Source of the DNA: Rickettsiales bacterium
GTDB taxonomy: Bacteria > Pseudomonadota > Alphaproteobacteria > Rickettsiales > UBA3002
Direction: 5' to 3'
Length of the DNA stretch: 13,403 nt
NCBI GenBank assembly: GCA_002725445.1
Contig: PBPD01000111.1
Coordinates: forward strand, 1-13,403
The notes below the pieces were generated by a model. The model was not told the origin of the DNA. It worked only from the letters and a program-made list of their open reading frames with translations, and ran no database searches. This document shows positions 1 through 6,228 of this stretch, piece after piece. A program made the translations under genes and the position numbers. Each line of letters opens with the position of its first letter. The first letter of the stretch is position 1.

Positions 1-714
1 GGTAAAGGTGTCACGTTCGATACGGGCGGTATCAGCATCAAGCCATCCAACGGCATGGAAGAAATGAAATTCGATATGGGCGGCTCAGGCACAGTAATCG
101 GCCTGATGAAAGCCTTAGCCGGCCGCAAAGCAACCGCCAATGTGGTAGGTGTCGTTGGGCTGGTGGAAAACATGCCTGATGGCAATGCACAACGTCCGGG
201 CGATATTGTTACCTCGATGTCAGGCCAAACGATTGAAGTACTCAATACCGACGCCGAAGGCCGTCTGGTACTGGCCGATGCGCTCTGGTACACACAAGAC
301 CGCTTCAAGCCACAATTCATGATTAATCTGGCTACGCTTACCGGTGCTATTCTGGTAGCGCTGGGCGACACCCGTGCTGGTGTATTCTCTAATAATGACG
401 AGCTGTGCGACAAGCTCAACAAAGCCTCGGAGAAGACAGGCGAGAAATTATGGCGCCTGCCATTGGGCGAGGAATACGACAAAATGATCGATTCGCCAGT
501 AGCCGACATGCAGAATATCGGCGCTGATCGCATTGCGGGCAGCATTACCGCAGGTCAGTTCCTGCAGCGCTTTGTGAATGATGTGCCGTGGGCGCATCTG
601 GACATTGCCGGCACAGGCTGGACCAAGAAAGACCAACCCACCACGCCAAAAGGTGCAACCGCCTATGGCGTGCGATTGCTCAACACTTTGGTGCAGGATT
701 TCTACGAGAAATAA
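1..714 (+). CDS. pepA: Leucyl aminopeptidase (cytosol aminopeptidase, M17), 3' part
   Basis: C-terminal catalytic domain of the hexameric, two-metal M17 leucyl aminopeptidase, a cytosolic enzyme that removes N-terminal residues from peptides. The gene enters from the left edge in frame from base 1 and lacks its N-terminal domain here, so 237 residues are visible. Window residues K2, D7 and D25 have the same spacing as the E. coli metal ligands K270, D275 and D293. The family signature NTDAEGRL supplies the remaining ligands and the catalytic Arg. The end is a TAA whose last base is the A of the holC ATG (TAATG), so the two are probably one transcript with coupled translation. pepA-holC adjacency is a known arrangement in Proteobacteria. 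Nothing unusual is visible in the domain. The true start lies outside the window. Confidence 0.97.
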   Translation, partial: GKGVTFDTGGISIKPSNGMEEMKFDMGGSGTVIGLMKALAGRKATANVVGVVGLVENMPDGNAQRPGDIVTSMSGQTIEVLNTDAEGRLVLADALWYTQDRFKPQFMINLATLTGAILVALGDTRAGVFSNNDELCDKLNKASEKTGEKLWRLPLGEEYDKMIDSPVADMQNIGADRIAGSITAGQFLQRFVNDVPWAHLDIAGTGWTKKDQPTTPKGATAYGVRLLNTLVQDFYEK

Positions 715-1175
715 TGACCACAGAAATCCAGTTTTATCATCTGTTATCGACCCCACTTGAGCGCGCCCTTCCCAAATTGATGGAGAAGGCGCTCAAGGGG
801 GGCTATCGCATGGTGATAATGACCGATAGCCAACACAAGGCTGAATCGCTCAACGAGCTGCTCTGGACATATGAACCAAGCCGCTTTTTACCGCATGGCG
901 GTGTTGATGACGCGCAGCCAGAAGAACAGCCGATTTATATTACATACCGGCCTGAGAATCCCAATAATGCTAATGTTCTGGTTGTGACAGACGGCTCTAT
1001 GGTTGAGCAGCTGGAGGGCATTGTAAAGATGCTCGATATGTTTGACGGGCGCGATGATGCGCAGGTACAGTCAGCACGCAAACGCTGGAAAAATTATAAA
1101 GATGCGGGCTACACGCTTAGCTATATCCAGCAACAGCCCAATGGTGGCTGGCAGGATATGACCAAAGCCGCGTAA
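714..1175 (+). CDS. holC: DNA polymerase III chi subunit
   Basis: 153-aa protein of the HolC family. Chi is part of the clamp-loader complex of DNA polymerase III; with psi it contacts single-strand binding protein during replication. Family features seen are the start MTTEIQFYHL, a following helix with L-E-x-A-L-P-K-L, the stretch YRMVIMTDS, the W-x-Y-x-P-x-x-F-L-P-H-G segment and a later VLVVTDG strand, in the order expected of alphaproteobacterial HolC. The ATG at 714 overlaps the pepA stop and gives the normal family N-terminus. An upstream in-frame ATG at 588 lies inside pepA and would add unrelated sequence, so it was not used. The gene ends 10 bp before the convergent methyltransferase stop. 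Confidence 0.93.
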   Translation: MTTEIQFYHLLSTPLERALPKLMEKALKGGYRMVIMTDSQHKAESLNELLWTYEPSRFLPHGGVDDAQPEEQPIYITYRPENPNNANVLVVTDGSMVEQLEGIVKMLDMFDGRDDAQVQSARKRWKNYKDAGYTLSYIQQQPNGGWQDMTKAA

Positions 1176-1185
1176 TACGCTATCA

Positions 1186-1839
1186 CTACCGTTTTATAGC
1201 AACGGTCAGACCTTCAGTCGTCGGAATCAATACAGATGTGAAGCGTGTTTCATCGGCTAATTGTGCATTAAAATCCTTCATGGCCTGCTTCGCTTCTGCT
1301 GATACGCGGGCATCCTCTTTCTCGGCATCTGCCACCCCACCCCACAGCAGGCTATTGTCGGCCATAACCAAGCCGCCTTTGCGCAAATGTGGCAATACGG
1401 CTTGCAGATAATCCGGATAGCGACGCTTTTCTCCATCGATAAAAATTGCATCTACGGGCGCTTCCGCTGCAATGTCGGGCAAATGCGCCATTGCGTCTCC
1501 TTCCACCAGCCGGATACGTTCTTTCACCTCGCTTGTCTCAAAATGCTTGCGCGCCTGTTCAGCATAGCTGGCATTGCGCTCACATGTAATCAATTGGCCA
1601 TCGTCCGGTAATGCTCGCGCCATCCAAATGGCGGAATACCCCATAAAGCACCCCACTTCGATCACGCGTTTGGCCTGAATGAGTTGCAAAAACACTTGCA
1701 GCAACTTCGCCTCGTGCGCATGCACCTGCATGCCGGGGCGCAATGCTTCCCCTGCCTCACGCACGGTTCTTAGCAGTGCGTCCTCACTGGCAAAGGTCGC
1801 ATCAATATAGTCAAAAATCATCGAAGGTTCGTTGCGCAT
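1186..1839 (-). CDS. Class I SAM-dependent O-methyltransferase (CCoAOMT / COG4122-like)
   Basis: 217-aa Rossmann-fold methyltransferase resembling the caffeoyl-CoA/catechol O-methyltransferase family, which methylates hydroxyl groups using S-adenosylmethionine and a divalent metal. SAM motif I is EVGCFMGYSA (residues 61-70), followed by an acidic residue ending strand 2 (ITCE, E87). D135, D161 and N162 have the spacing of the metal ligands known in plant CCoAOMT. These sit in IFIDGEKRRYPDYL and ADNSLLWGGV. The substrate cannot be read from sequence. The gene lies directly downstream of the SNase/OB-like gene and shares a TAATG stop/start at 1839, implying co-transcription. It converges on holC with a 10-bp gap. 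Confidence 0.9.
   Translation of the reverse strand: MRNEPSMIFDYIDATFASEDALLRTVREAGEALRPGMQVHAHEAKLLQVFLQLIQAKRVIEVGCFMGYSAIWMARALPDDGQLITCERNASYAEQARKHFETSEVKERIRLVEGDAMAHLPDIAAEAPVDAIFIDGEKRRYPDYLQAVLPHLRKGGLVMADNSLLWGGVADAEKEDARVSAEAKQAMKDFNAQLADETRFTSVLIPTTEGLTVAIKR
1188..1206. other. Small inverted repeat at a convergent gene junction
   Basis: ACCGTT (1188-1193) and AACGGT (1201-1206) form a perfect 6-bp stem with a 7-nt loop. It overlaps the 3' end of the methyltransferase gene just after the convergent holC stop. There is no T-run after either arm, so it is not a classic intrinsic terminator, although it is the only hairpin at this junction. Confidence 0.3.
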
Positions 1840-2438
1840 TAATCCAATATCTCCAATTCCCGTGGGTGAAACAATTCAATGCGTGGGCCGTAATAGGCGT
1901 TCACTATACCACGCCCGCGCACTGTCTTGCCAGCAAGCGCGTGCCATTCTGGCCAACCCGGCAGTGTGGCCGCTTTGTGAGAAATAGCGAGGGTAAAATC
2001 TTCGCGCCAATTCTCATCAAAATTCACATATACCCACTTGTCCTGCACACTTACATTATGCACACGTCCTTCAACCACTGCAAACTGGTTGAGATATTTT
2101 CCCGCCTCGGTATGAGGCACAGTTTGCCCCCATACACCTGCTTTTGAGGCCTTGCCACGCTTCTCGGCCTCTGAATATTCAAACGGAATCGGCTGATCCG
2201 CTGGCGCGCAAATAATCGCCTCGCCTTCTTCCAGCCATGCTTCTGCATTCGGCTCCAACACAAATATATCGCCATAGCGATTACCATAGGGGCTGGGTGA
2301 AGCAACAGGCGGATTTATAGACGGAATAGGTTGCAAAGGTTGGATATAGGCGGGCCGCACCCGTGTTTGCGCCCATGCGGATACACCTAATGATGCTGTC
2401 AAAAGAATAACAGTTATGAAATGAACAAAAATAAACAT
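1839..2438 (-). CDS. Secreted protein with partial SNase-like and OB-fold-like regions
   Basis: 199 residues from the ATG at 2438. The longer open frame running to 2564 would lack a signal peptide at its N-terminus and would overlap the divergent pagL-like gene. The N-terminus is a clear signal peptide: a hydrophobic stretch at residues 2-19 and an AWA cleavage motif before residue 24. A Pro-rich linker follows (about 28-52). Residues 65-104 (WLEEGEAIICAP... ending GKASKAGVWG) resemble the C-terminal half of staphylococcal-nuclease domains. Residues 120-198 (VEGRVHNV, VYVNFDENWREDFT, GRGIVNAYYGPRIEL) look like the OB-type region often fused to such domains in Alphaproteobacteria. The N-terminal half of the nuclease fold, with its catalytic Arg/Glu residues, is missing, so enzymatic activity is doubtful. 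No strong Shine-Dalgarno is visible. Confidence 0.75.
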   Translation of the reverse strand: MFIFVHFITVILLTASLGVSAWAQTRVRPAYIQPLQPIPSINPPVASPSPYGNRYGDIFVLEPNAEAWLEEGEAIICAPADQPIPFEYSEAEKRGKASKAGVWGQTVPHTEAGKYLNQFAVVEGRVHNVSVQDKWVYVNFDENWREDFTLAISHKAATLPGWPEWHALAGKTVRGRGIVNAYYGPRIELFHPRELEILD

Positions 2439-2486
2439 AGAAGATTTACAGCCGCTTGCCTTTGCGCTAAAGCTTTTATCATCAAC

Positions 2487-2505
2487 TATAATAACAGTTC
2501 TAGGA
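2487..2505 (+). promoter_or_regulatory. Putative -10 box and ribosome binding site of the pagL-like gene
   Basis: A perfect TATAAT lies at 2487-2492 and AGGA at 2502-2505, the latter 7 nt before the ATG at 2513. No good -35 hexamer is found at 16-18 bp; the nearest, TTGCGC at 2462, is 19 bp away. The RBS supports the start at 2513. The promoter part is tentative. Confidence 0.4.
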
Positions 2506-2512
2506 AATTCAC

Positions 2513-2995
2513 ATGCGTCTTTTATTATCGGCTGTTGTAGCCAGTTTGTTTGCCCTGCCTGCATGGGCTGATAATAACGATCACGTTGCTTTCTACATGG
2601 GCGCGTTTGATATTTCGCAAGGCGATGATGAGGCCATTCAGCTTGGTCTGGAATACCGCTATGAAGATATTTTCTACGGACTGCGTCCTACAGTAGGCGC
2701 AAACTACACCAGTGATGATGCTTTCTACGGCTATGGCGGTTTCTATTGGGATATAGCTGTGCTGGAAGATCTTTATATTTCTCCTAATTTCGTCGCCGGC
2801 TATTATTCTGACGGCGATGGTAAAGAATTGCATAACGATCTCGAGTTCCGCTCAGGTATTGAAGTGAGTTACGACATGCAGAATGATTATCGCGTGGGTG
2901 TGGCGTTTAATCACATTTCCAACGCCTCGCTGGGCGACCATAACCCAGGCTCTGAAACCCTGCTGTTCAGCGTGCAGGTGCCCCTCGCTTATTAG
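2513..2995 (+). CDS. pagL: Lipid A 3-O-deacylase, PagL family
   Basis: 160-aa outer-membrane beta-barrel enzyme that removes the 3-O-linked acyl chain from lipid A. A signal peptide occupies residues 1-19 (hydrophobic core, AWA cleavage motif). The mature part has alternating aromatic/polar strands typical of a small barrel. The active-site segment FNHISNASLGDHNPGSETL contains H134, S136 and E148, with the same spacing (+2, +12) as the His-Ser-Glu triad described for Pseudomonas PagL. The protein ends in an aromatic residue (Tyr), as outer-membrane proteins usually do for barrel assembly. A ribosome site AGGA lies 7 nt before the ATG. The gene is divergent from the secreted SNase-like gene across 74 bp and appears monocistronic. 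No two-component regulator is nearby. Confidence 0.87.
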   Translation: MRLLLSAVVASLFALPAWADNNDHVAFYMGAFDISQGDDEAIQLGLEYRYEDIFYGLRPTVGANYTSDDAFYGYGGFYWDIAVLEDLYISPNFVAGYYSDGDGKELHNDLEFRSGIEVSYDMQNDYRVGVAFNHISNASLGDHNPGSETLLFSVQVPLAY

Positions 2996-3007
2996 CAATT
3001 TGTTCAC

Positions 3008-3029
3008 TTTTTTAGGTAATACTAAAAAA
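3008..3029. other. AT-rich hairpin downstream of pagL
   Basis: TTTTTTAG (3008-3015) and CTAAAAAA (3022-3029) form a perfect 8-bp stem with a 6-nt loop, 12 bp after the pagL stop. The stem is nearly all A-T and is not followed by a separate T-run. It may be a weak terminator but is not a textbook one. Confidence 0.3.
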
Positions 3030-3040
3030 ATGACATGAAA

Positions 3041-3069
3041 TTGTCACAATTGTACATTATAAATAGTAT
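3041..3069 (+). promoter_or_regulatory. Putative sigma-70-type promoter of the C26 amidohydrolase gene
   Basis: TTGTCA (3041-3046, five of six to TTGACA) and TAGTAT (3064-3069, four of six to TATAAT) are separated by 17 bp in a very AT-rich 115-bp gap. This predicts transcription starting near 3076 and a leader of about 35 nt. TATAAT at 3067-3072 is an alternative -10 but leaves a 20-bp spacer. Confidence 0.4.
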
Positions 3070-3089
3070 AATAAAATATATGTACAATT
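3048..3089. promoter_or_regulatory. Paired inverted repeat, possible operator
   Basis: AATTGTACAT (3048-3057) and ATGTACAATT (3080-3089) are perfect inverted copies separated by 22 bp. Each contains the palindrome TGTACA, and the two centres are exactly 30 bp apart, near three helical turns. One copy falls in the -35/-10 spacer of the putative promoter and the other just after the expected start. That is the geometry of a repressor operator pair. The binding protein is unknown. Confidence 0.4.
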
Positions 3090-3110
3090 TAATAATGTTA
3101 ATTAAGCGGC

Positions 3111-3998
3111 ATGCCAAACAGTTCTACACATAGACCCTATATCGGGGTCAGCGGCCAGAAGCCAGACAGCCATGCAGTACGCATGATTATGCAGCGCATT
3201 CGCGAGAATGGTGAAGAGCCGGTCTTTTTGGATCGCCACGCACCCGTAGCAGACGTGGTGGCGCGTTGTGATGGGATTGTGATTGCAGGCAATGATTTTG
3301 ACATAGACCCCAGCGAGTACGGGCAGGAAGCATTACCCACCACCAAAATCGACGCAGACCAAAGCCGCAGCCAGTTCGAGCGCGCATTGGTGGATGCGGC
3401 GCTGGAAAAGAAAATACCTTTAATGGGAATCTGTGCAGGGATGCAGCGTATTAACCTTAGCGGTTCACCACAAGAGCGTGGCAGTTTGCATCAGCATGTG
3501 GAAGGTAAAGACCAGCGTGAAGCACACGCAAATGGTCATGACAGCTCTTTACCACTGGATTCACCTTACGAAACCATCACGTTAGAACCGGACAGTCTGG
3601 TACACCAATTGGCGGGGGCAGATACGATTCAGGAAAACAGCATGCACCATCAGGCCATAGACAAAGTGCGCAAAGGCTTGCGCGTCACTGCTTGGGCCGA
3701 CAATGGCCTTGCCGAGGCCATCGAGCAAGAAAAAGATGGCCCTTTTGCAGACCAGCTGGTGCTGGGCGTACAATGGCATCCGGAGTTTTATGCCAGTAAA
3801 ATCAGCGCCAATCTGTTTGCGCATTTCACCGAGAAAAGCCGTGAATTTGCGCAGCATAAAACAACTGAGCGCCCTTCCCCGGTCGAAAGTGTTTTGGCGG
3901 CTGGCCCACGATCTGACGCCGTGCACAGCGTGGCAGATGACGGCGTAGTAGCACTCGGCGCACGCGCGCAAGCCCATGCCGATCTGGCGCTTAGTTAG
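3111..3998 (+). CDS. Gamma-glutamyl-gamma-aminobutyrate hydrolase-like protein (peptidase C26, class I GATase fold)
   Basis: 295-aa protein of the PuuD/C26 family, cytosolic enzymes that hydrolyse gamma-glutamyl bonds such as gamma-Glu-GABA in putrescine breakdown. The nucleophile elbow is GICAGMQ with C108; the His-Glu pair is H223 and E225 in GVQWHPEF. The segment NSMHHQAIDKV plus GLRVTAWADNGLAEAIE is typical of C26. Two oddities are seen. The residue after the Cys is Ala where many C26 members have Arg (GxCRGxQ). About 50 residues extend past the usual domain end (residue ~243) into an Ala-rich tail. No puu genes are nearby, so the substrate is inferred only from family. The Shine-Dalgarno at the chosen ATG is weak. 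The stop overlaps the convergent GNAT stop by 4 nt. Confidence 0.85.
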   Translation: MPNSSTHRPYIGVSGQKPDSHAVRMIMQRIRENGEEPVFLDRHAPVADVVARCDGIVIAGNDFDIDPSEYGQEALPTTKIDADQSRSQFERALVDAALEKKIPLMGICAGMQRINLSGSPQERGSLHQHVEGKDQREAHANGHDSSLPLDSPYETITLEPDSLVHQLAGADTIQENSMHHQAIDKVRKGLRVTAWADNGLAEAIEQEKDGPFADQLVLGVQWHPEFYASKISANLFAHFTEKSREFAQHKTTERPSPVESVLAAGPRSDAVHSVADDGVVALGARAQAHADLALS

Positions 3999-4483
3999 AC
4001 AACTAATGCCTTATAAAGTATAAGCGTATCCTGATAACGGTCATCCAGCCCTTTGAATGCATTAGGAACGGTTCCGACAATCTGGAACCCCAGCTGATCC
4101 CATATACGTAAAGAAGCCTTATTATCGGCGACGACCCAGTTAAACTGCATCGCCTCATATCCCAGACGCACCGCTTCTTCGAGCGCCCAGCCACCCAATG
4201 CTTTGCCATATCCCAACCCCGCATGGGCAGGTGAGATAATAAAACCGGCATTACATATATGGCTACCCAAACAGGGCTGATTCGGACGAATATAGCATGT
4301 GCCTACCACGGTTTCGTTCACCCATGCGGCATAGGTGCGTTTGTCGGCGCTGCACCAGATACCCCGCGCCTCCTCGATGTCGGCCTGCGGATTATAGGGA
4401 TAGGTGCGCGCATCGGAGAATGCTGCTTGCACCAATGGCCAGATTAACGAAAAATCAGCGGCGTCAATCCGCTCCACGCGCAT
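3995..4483 (-). CDS. GNAT-family N-acetyltransferase
   Basis: 162-aa single-domain GNAT protein that would transfer an acetyl group from acetyl-CoA to an amine; the acceptor is unknown. Motif A is visible as HAGLGYGKALGGWALEEA, matching the Q/R-x-x-G-x-G/A pyrophosphate loop with His at the first position. It follows strand NAGFIISP. Motif B is visible as VADNKASLRIWDQLGFQIVGTVPNAF. The ATG shares its last base with the first T of the upstream malate synthase stop (TAATG read on the minus strand), so translation is probably coupled. At its other end the stop codon overlaps that of the convergent C26 gene. Co-transcription with malate synthase is inferred; no biochemical link is evident. Confidence 0.88.
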   Translation of the reverse strand: MRVERIDAADFSLIWPLVQAAFSDARTYPYNPQADIEEARGIWCSADKRTYAAWVNETVVGTCYIRPNQPCLGSHICNAGFIISPAHAGLGYGKALGGWALEEAVRLGYEAMQFNWVVADNKASLRIWDQLGFQIVGTVPNAFKGLDDRYQDTLILYKALVV

Positions 4484-6087
4484 TAGTCTAAGGCGTCATA
4501 CGCAGGCAGGGTCAGGAATTCAACGAAGTCCTCACGCGCCACCAGATCCAGAATAATCTCACCCGCTTTGGCAAAAGGCGCATTGGCAAACGCCTCCTCG
4601 CCGATATCTGCCTTAATGGCGTCTAATTCCTCGGGGAACCAGCCTTTAATCAGCTCCAACGTAATTTCACGCCCATCTTCAAGCTTCACATCGGCATGGT
4701 GCACCCATTGCCATAATTGCGTGCGGGCAATCTCGGCGGTGGCGGCGTCTTCCATCAAGTTGAAAATCGGTACTGCCCCGCTGCCCATCAGCCATGCGGT
4801 CGTATAACGCACGCACACATTAATGTTGTTACGCAGGCCTGCCTCGGTAATTTCGCCTTGCGGGATAGCCAGCAGGTCTGCCGCACTAACCTGCACATCC
4901 TCGCGCTTTTTATCGCGCTGGTTCGGGCTTGGCATCAGGCGGTCAAACACCTCCATCGCCACCGGTATCAGTGCCGGATGCGCAACCCATGTGCCGTCAT
5001 GGCCATAGGATGCTTCGCGCTCCTTATCGGCTTTTACAGCGGCAAAGGCTTTGTCGTTTGCAGCATCGTCATTTTTCACGGGGATTTGCGCCGCCATGCC
5101 GCCCATCGCAAACGCATTGCGCTTATGGCAGGTCTGAATGAGCAGCTCGGAATAGGATTTCAGGAAATGCGTAGTCATGGTGACTTGCGAACGGTCTGGC
5201 AACACAAAATCACGGCGCTGGTGGAACCGCTTGATGAAACTGAAGATATAGTCCCAACGCCCGCAATTCAGCCCCACAATATAGTCTTTTAGCGCATGCA
5301 GAATCTCGTGCATTTCGAACACGGCGGTAATGGTTTCGATCAGGATGGTGGCCTTGATGCTACCATGCGGCACCGACAAACGCTCTTCCGCATAGGCGAA
5401 CACATCGTTCCAAAGTGCGGCTTCTTCATGGCTTTCCAGCTTGGGAATGTAATAATACGGCCCCGTGCCACGCTCAATCCGTTCATGCGCGTTATGAAAG
5501 AAATACATGCCGAAATCAAATAGTGAGCCGGAAATCGGCTGACCGTTCAGCGTGATATGTTTTTCGTCGAGATGCCACCCGCGAGGGCGCACAATCAATA
5601 CGGCCAGCCCGTCCTTATTCAGCTCATAGCGCTTGCCGTCGGGATTGGTAAATTGCAGCGTCTGGCGCACCGCATCGCGCAGCGCCATTTGTGCTTCAAC
5701 AATACGTTCCCATGTGGGGCTGAGCGCGTCTTCAATGTCGGCCATAAACACTTTGGCGCCCGAATTGAGCGCATTAATGATCATTTTGGGCTCAGCCGGC
5801 CCGGTAATTTCCACGCGGCGGTCCTGCAGGTCTTGCGGTACGGGCGCTACTTCCCATGCATCTTCACGGATATGTTTGGTCTCGGGCAAGAAGTCAGGCA
5901 ATTCACCTGCATTAATACGCTGCTGACGCTCTGCACGCTTTTTCAGCAAAGCGCGGCGGCGGTCGCCAAAGCGCTCTTCCAGTTCCTGCACAAATGCCAG
6001 CGCTTCCGGAGTGAGAATAGCGTCATAGCCTTCTTTCAAAGATGCGTTAATCGACAGGCTGTTAACCGATGCGGCGGGTGCGTTCAT
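4483..6087 (-). CDS. aceB: Malate synthase A
   Basis: 534-aa malate synthase, which condenses glyoxylate and acetyl-CoA to malate in the glyoxylate cycle (cytosol). Length and layout match the short A isoform (E. coli AceB is about 533 aa) rather than isoform G. The Mg/glyoxylate region includes LIVRPRGWHLDEKH (R167/R169). The signature region is KDYIVGLNCGRWDYIF (267-282). The catalytic base falls at D447 in FNLMEDAATAEI. Conserved YGHDGTWVAHPALIP is also present. The signature normally has His third; here it is Tyr269 (codon TAT). The start at 6087 was chosen because GAGGAG (6094-6099) sits 6 nt upstream, whereas the open frame to 6126 would add 13 unrelated residues. No isocitrate lyase gene is in the window. 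The GNAT gene follows with a TAATG overlap. Confidence 0.96.
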   Translation of the reverse strand: MNAPAASVNSLSINASLKEGYDAILTPEALAFVQELEERFGDRRRALLKKRAERQQRINAGELPDFLPETKHIREDAWEVAPVPQDLQDRRVEITGPAEPKMIINALNSGAKVFMADIEDALSPTWERIVEAQMALRDAVRQTLQFTNPDGKRYELNKDGLAVLIVRPRGWHLDEKHITLNGQPISGSLFDFGMYFFHNAHERIERGTGPYYYIPKLESHEEAALWNDVFAYAEERLSVPHGSIKATILIETITAVFEMHEILHALKDYIVGLNCGRWDYIFSFIKRFHQRRDFVLPDRSQVTMTTHFLKSYSELLIQTCHKRNAFAMGGMAAQIPVKNDDAANDKAFAAVKADKEREASYGHDGTWVAHPALIPVAMEVFDRLMPSPNQRDKKREDVQVSAADLLAIPQGEITEAGLRNNINVCVRYTTAWLMGSGAVPIFNLMEDAATAEIARTQLWQWVHHADVKLEDGREITLELIKGWFPEELDAIKADIGEEAFANAPFAKAGEIILDLVAREDFVEFLTLPAYDALD

Positions 6088-6093
6088 GGAGCT

Positions 6094-6099
6094 CTCCTC
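6094..6099 (-). promoter_or_regulatory. Ribosome binding site deciding the malate synthase start
   Basis: Read on the minus strand this is GAGGAG, 6 nt before the ATG at 6087. It is among the strongest Shine-Dalgarno sequences in the window and fixes the start at residue sequence MNAPAASVN. Confidence 0.75.
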
Positions 6100-6195
6100 G
6101 TCTTGGCATATATAATATAAAGCCATAGCAGACTAACATATCTGAATTCAACTTGCACCCGCAGCCATCGTGAAAACTGGACAAGGCGACGAAAG

Positions 6196-6214
6196 TTTGG
6201 CACTACTTGCCAAA
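6196..6214. promoter_or_regulatory. Perfect 7-5-7 inverted repeat in the aceB/yihY divergent region
   Basis: TTTGGCA (6196-6202), spacer CTACT, TGCCAAA (6208-6214). The palindrome ends 14 bp before the ATG of the YihY-like gene, inside the 141-bp region between two divergent genes. It could be an operator for either gene or a leader hairpin for yihY. The cognate regulator is not identifiable. Confidence 0.4.
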
Positions 6215-6228
6215 ACCAAAGTAGGCCA

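Noticed and set aside
588..713. Extended N-terminus for HolC starting at 588
   Set aside because: This part lies wholly inside pepA in another frame. The ATG at 714 gives the normal HolC N-terminus and a TAATG overlap.
2439..2564. Upstream extension of the secreted SNase-like protein
   Set aside because: It would bury the signal peptide 42 residues into the protein and overlap the pagL start. ATG 2438 is more sensible.
3022..3089. CRISPR-like or tandem-repeat array in the AT-rich gap before the C26 gene
   Set aside because: There are only two inverted copies of a 10-mer with a single spacer. No periodic direct repeats exist here or elsewhere in the window.
4717..6120. Long open frames on the + strand opposite malate synthase (about 190 codons each)
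   Set aside because: They are antisense to a gene with full family motifs and a strong ribosome site. Their translations show no domain-like pattern.
6195..6212. Sigma-54 promoter-like TTTGGCAC...TTGCC upstream of yihY
   Set aside because: The GG and GC elements are separated by 8 bp, whereas sigma-54 promoters need about 10, so the palindrome reading fits better.
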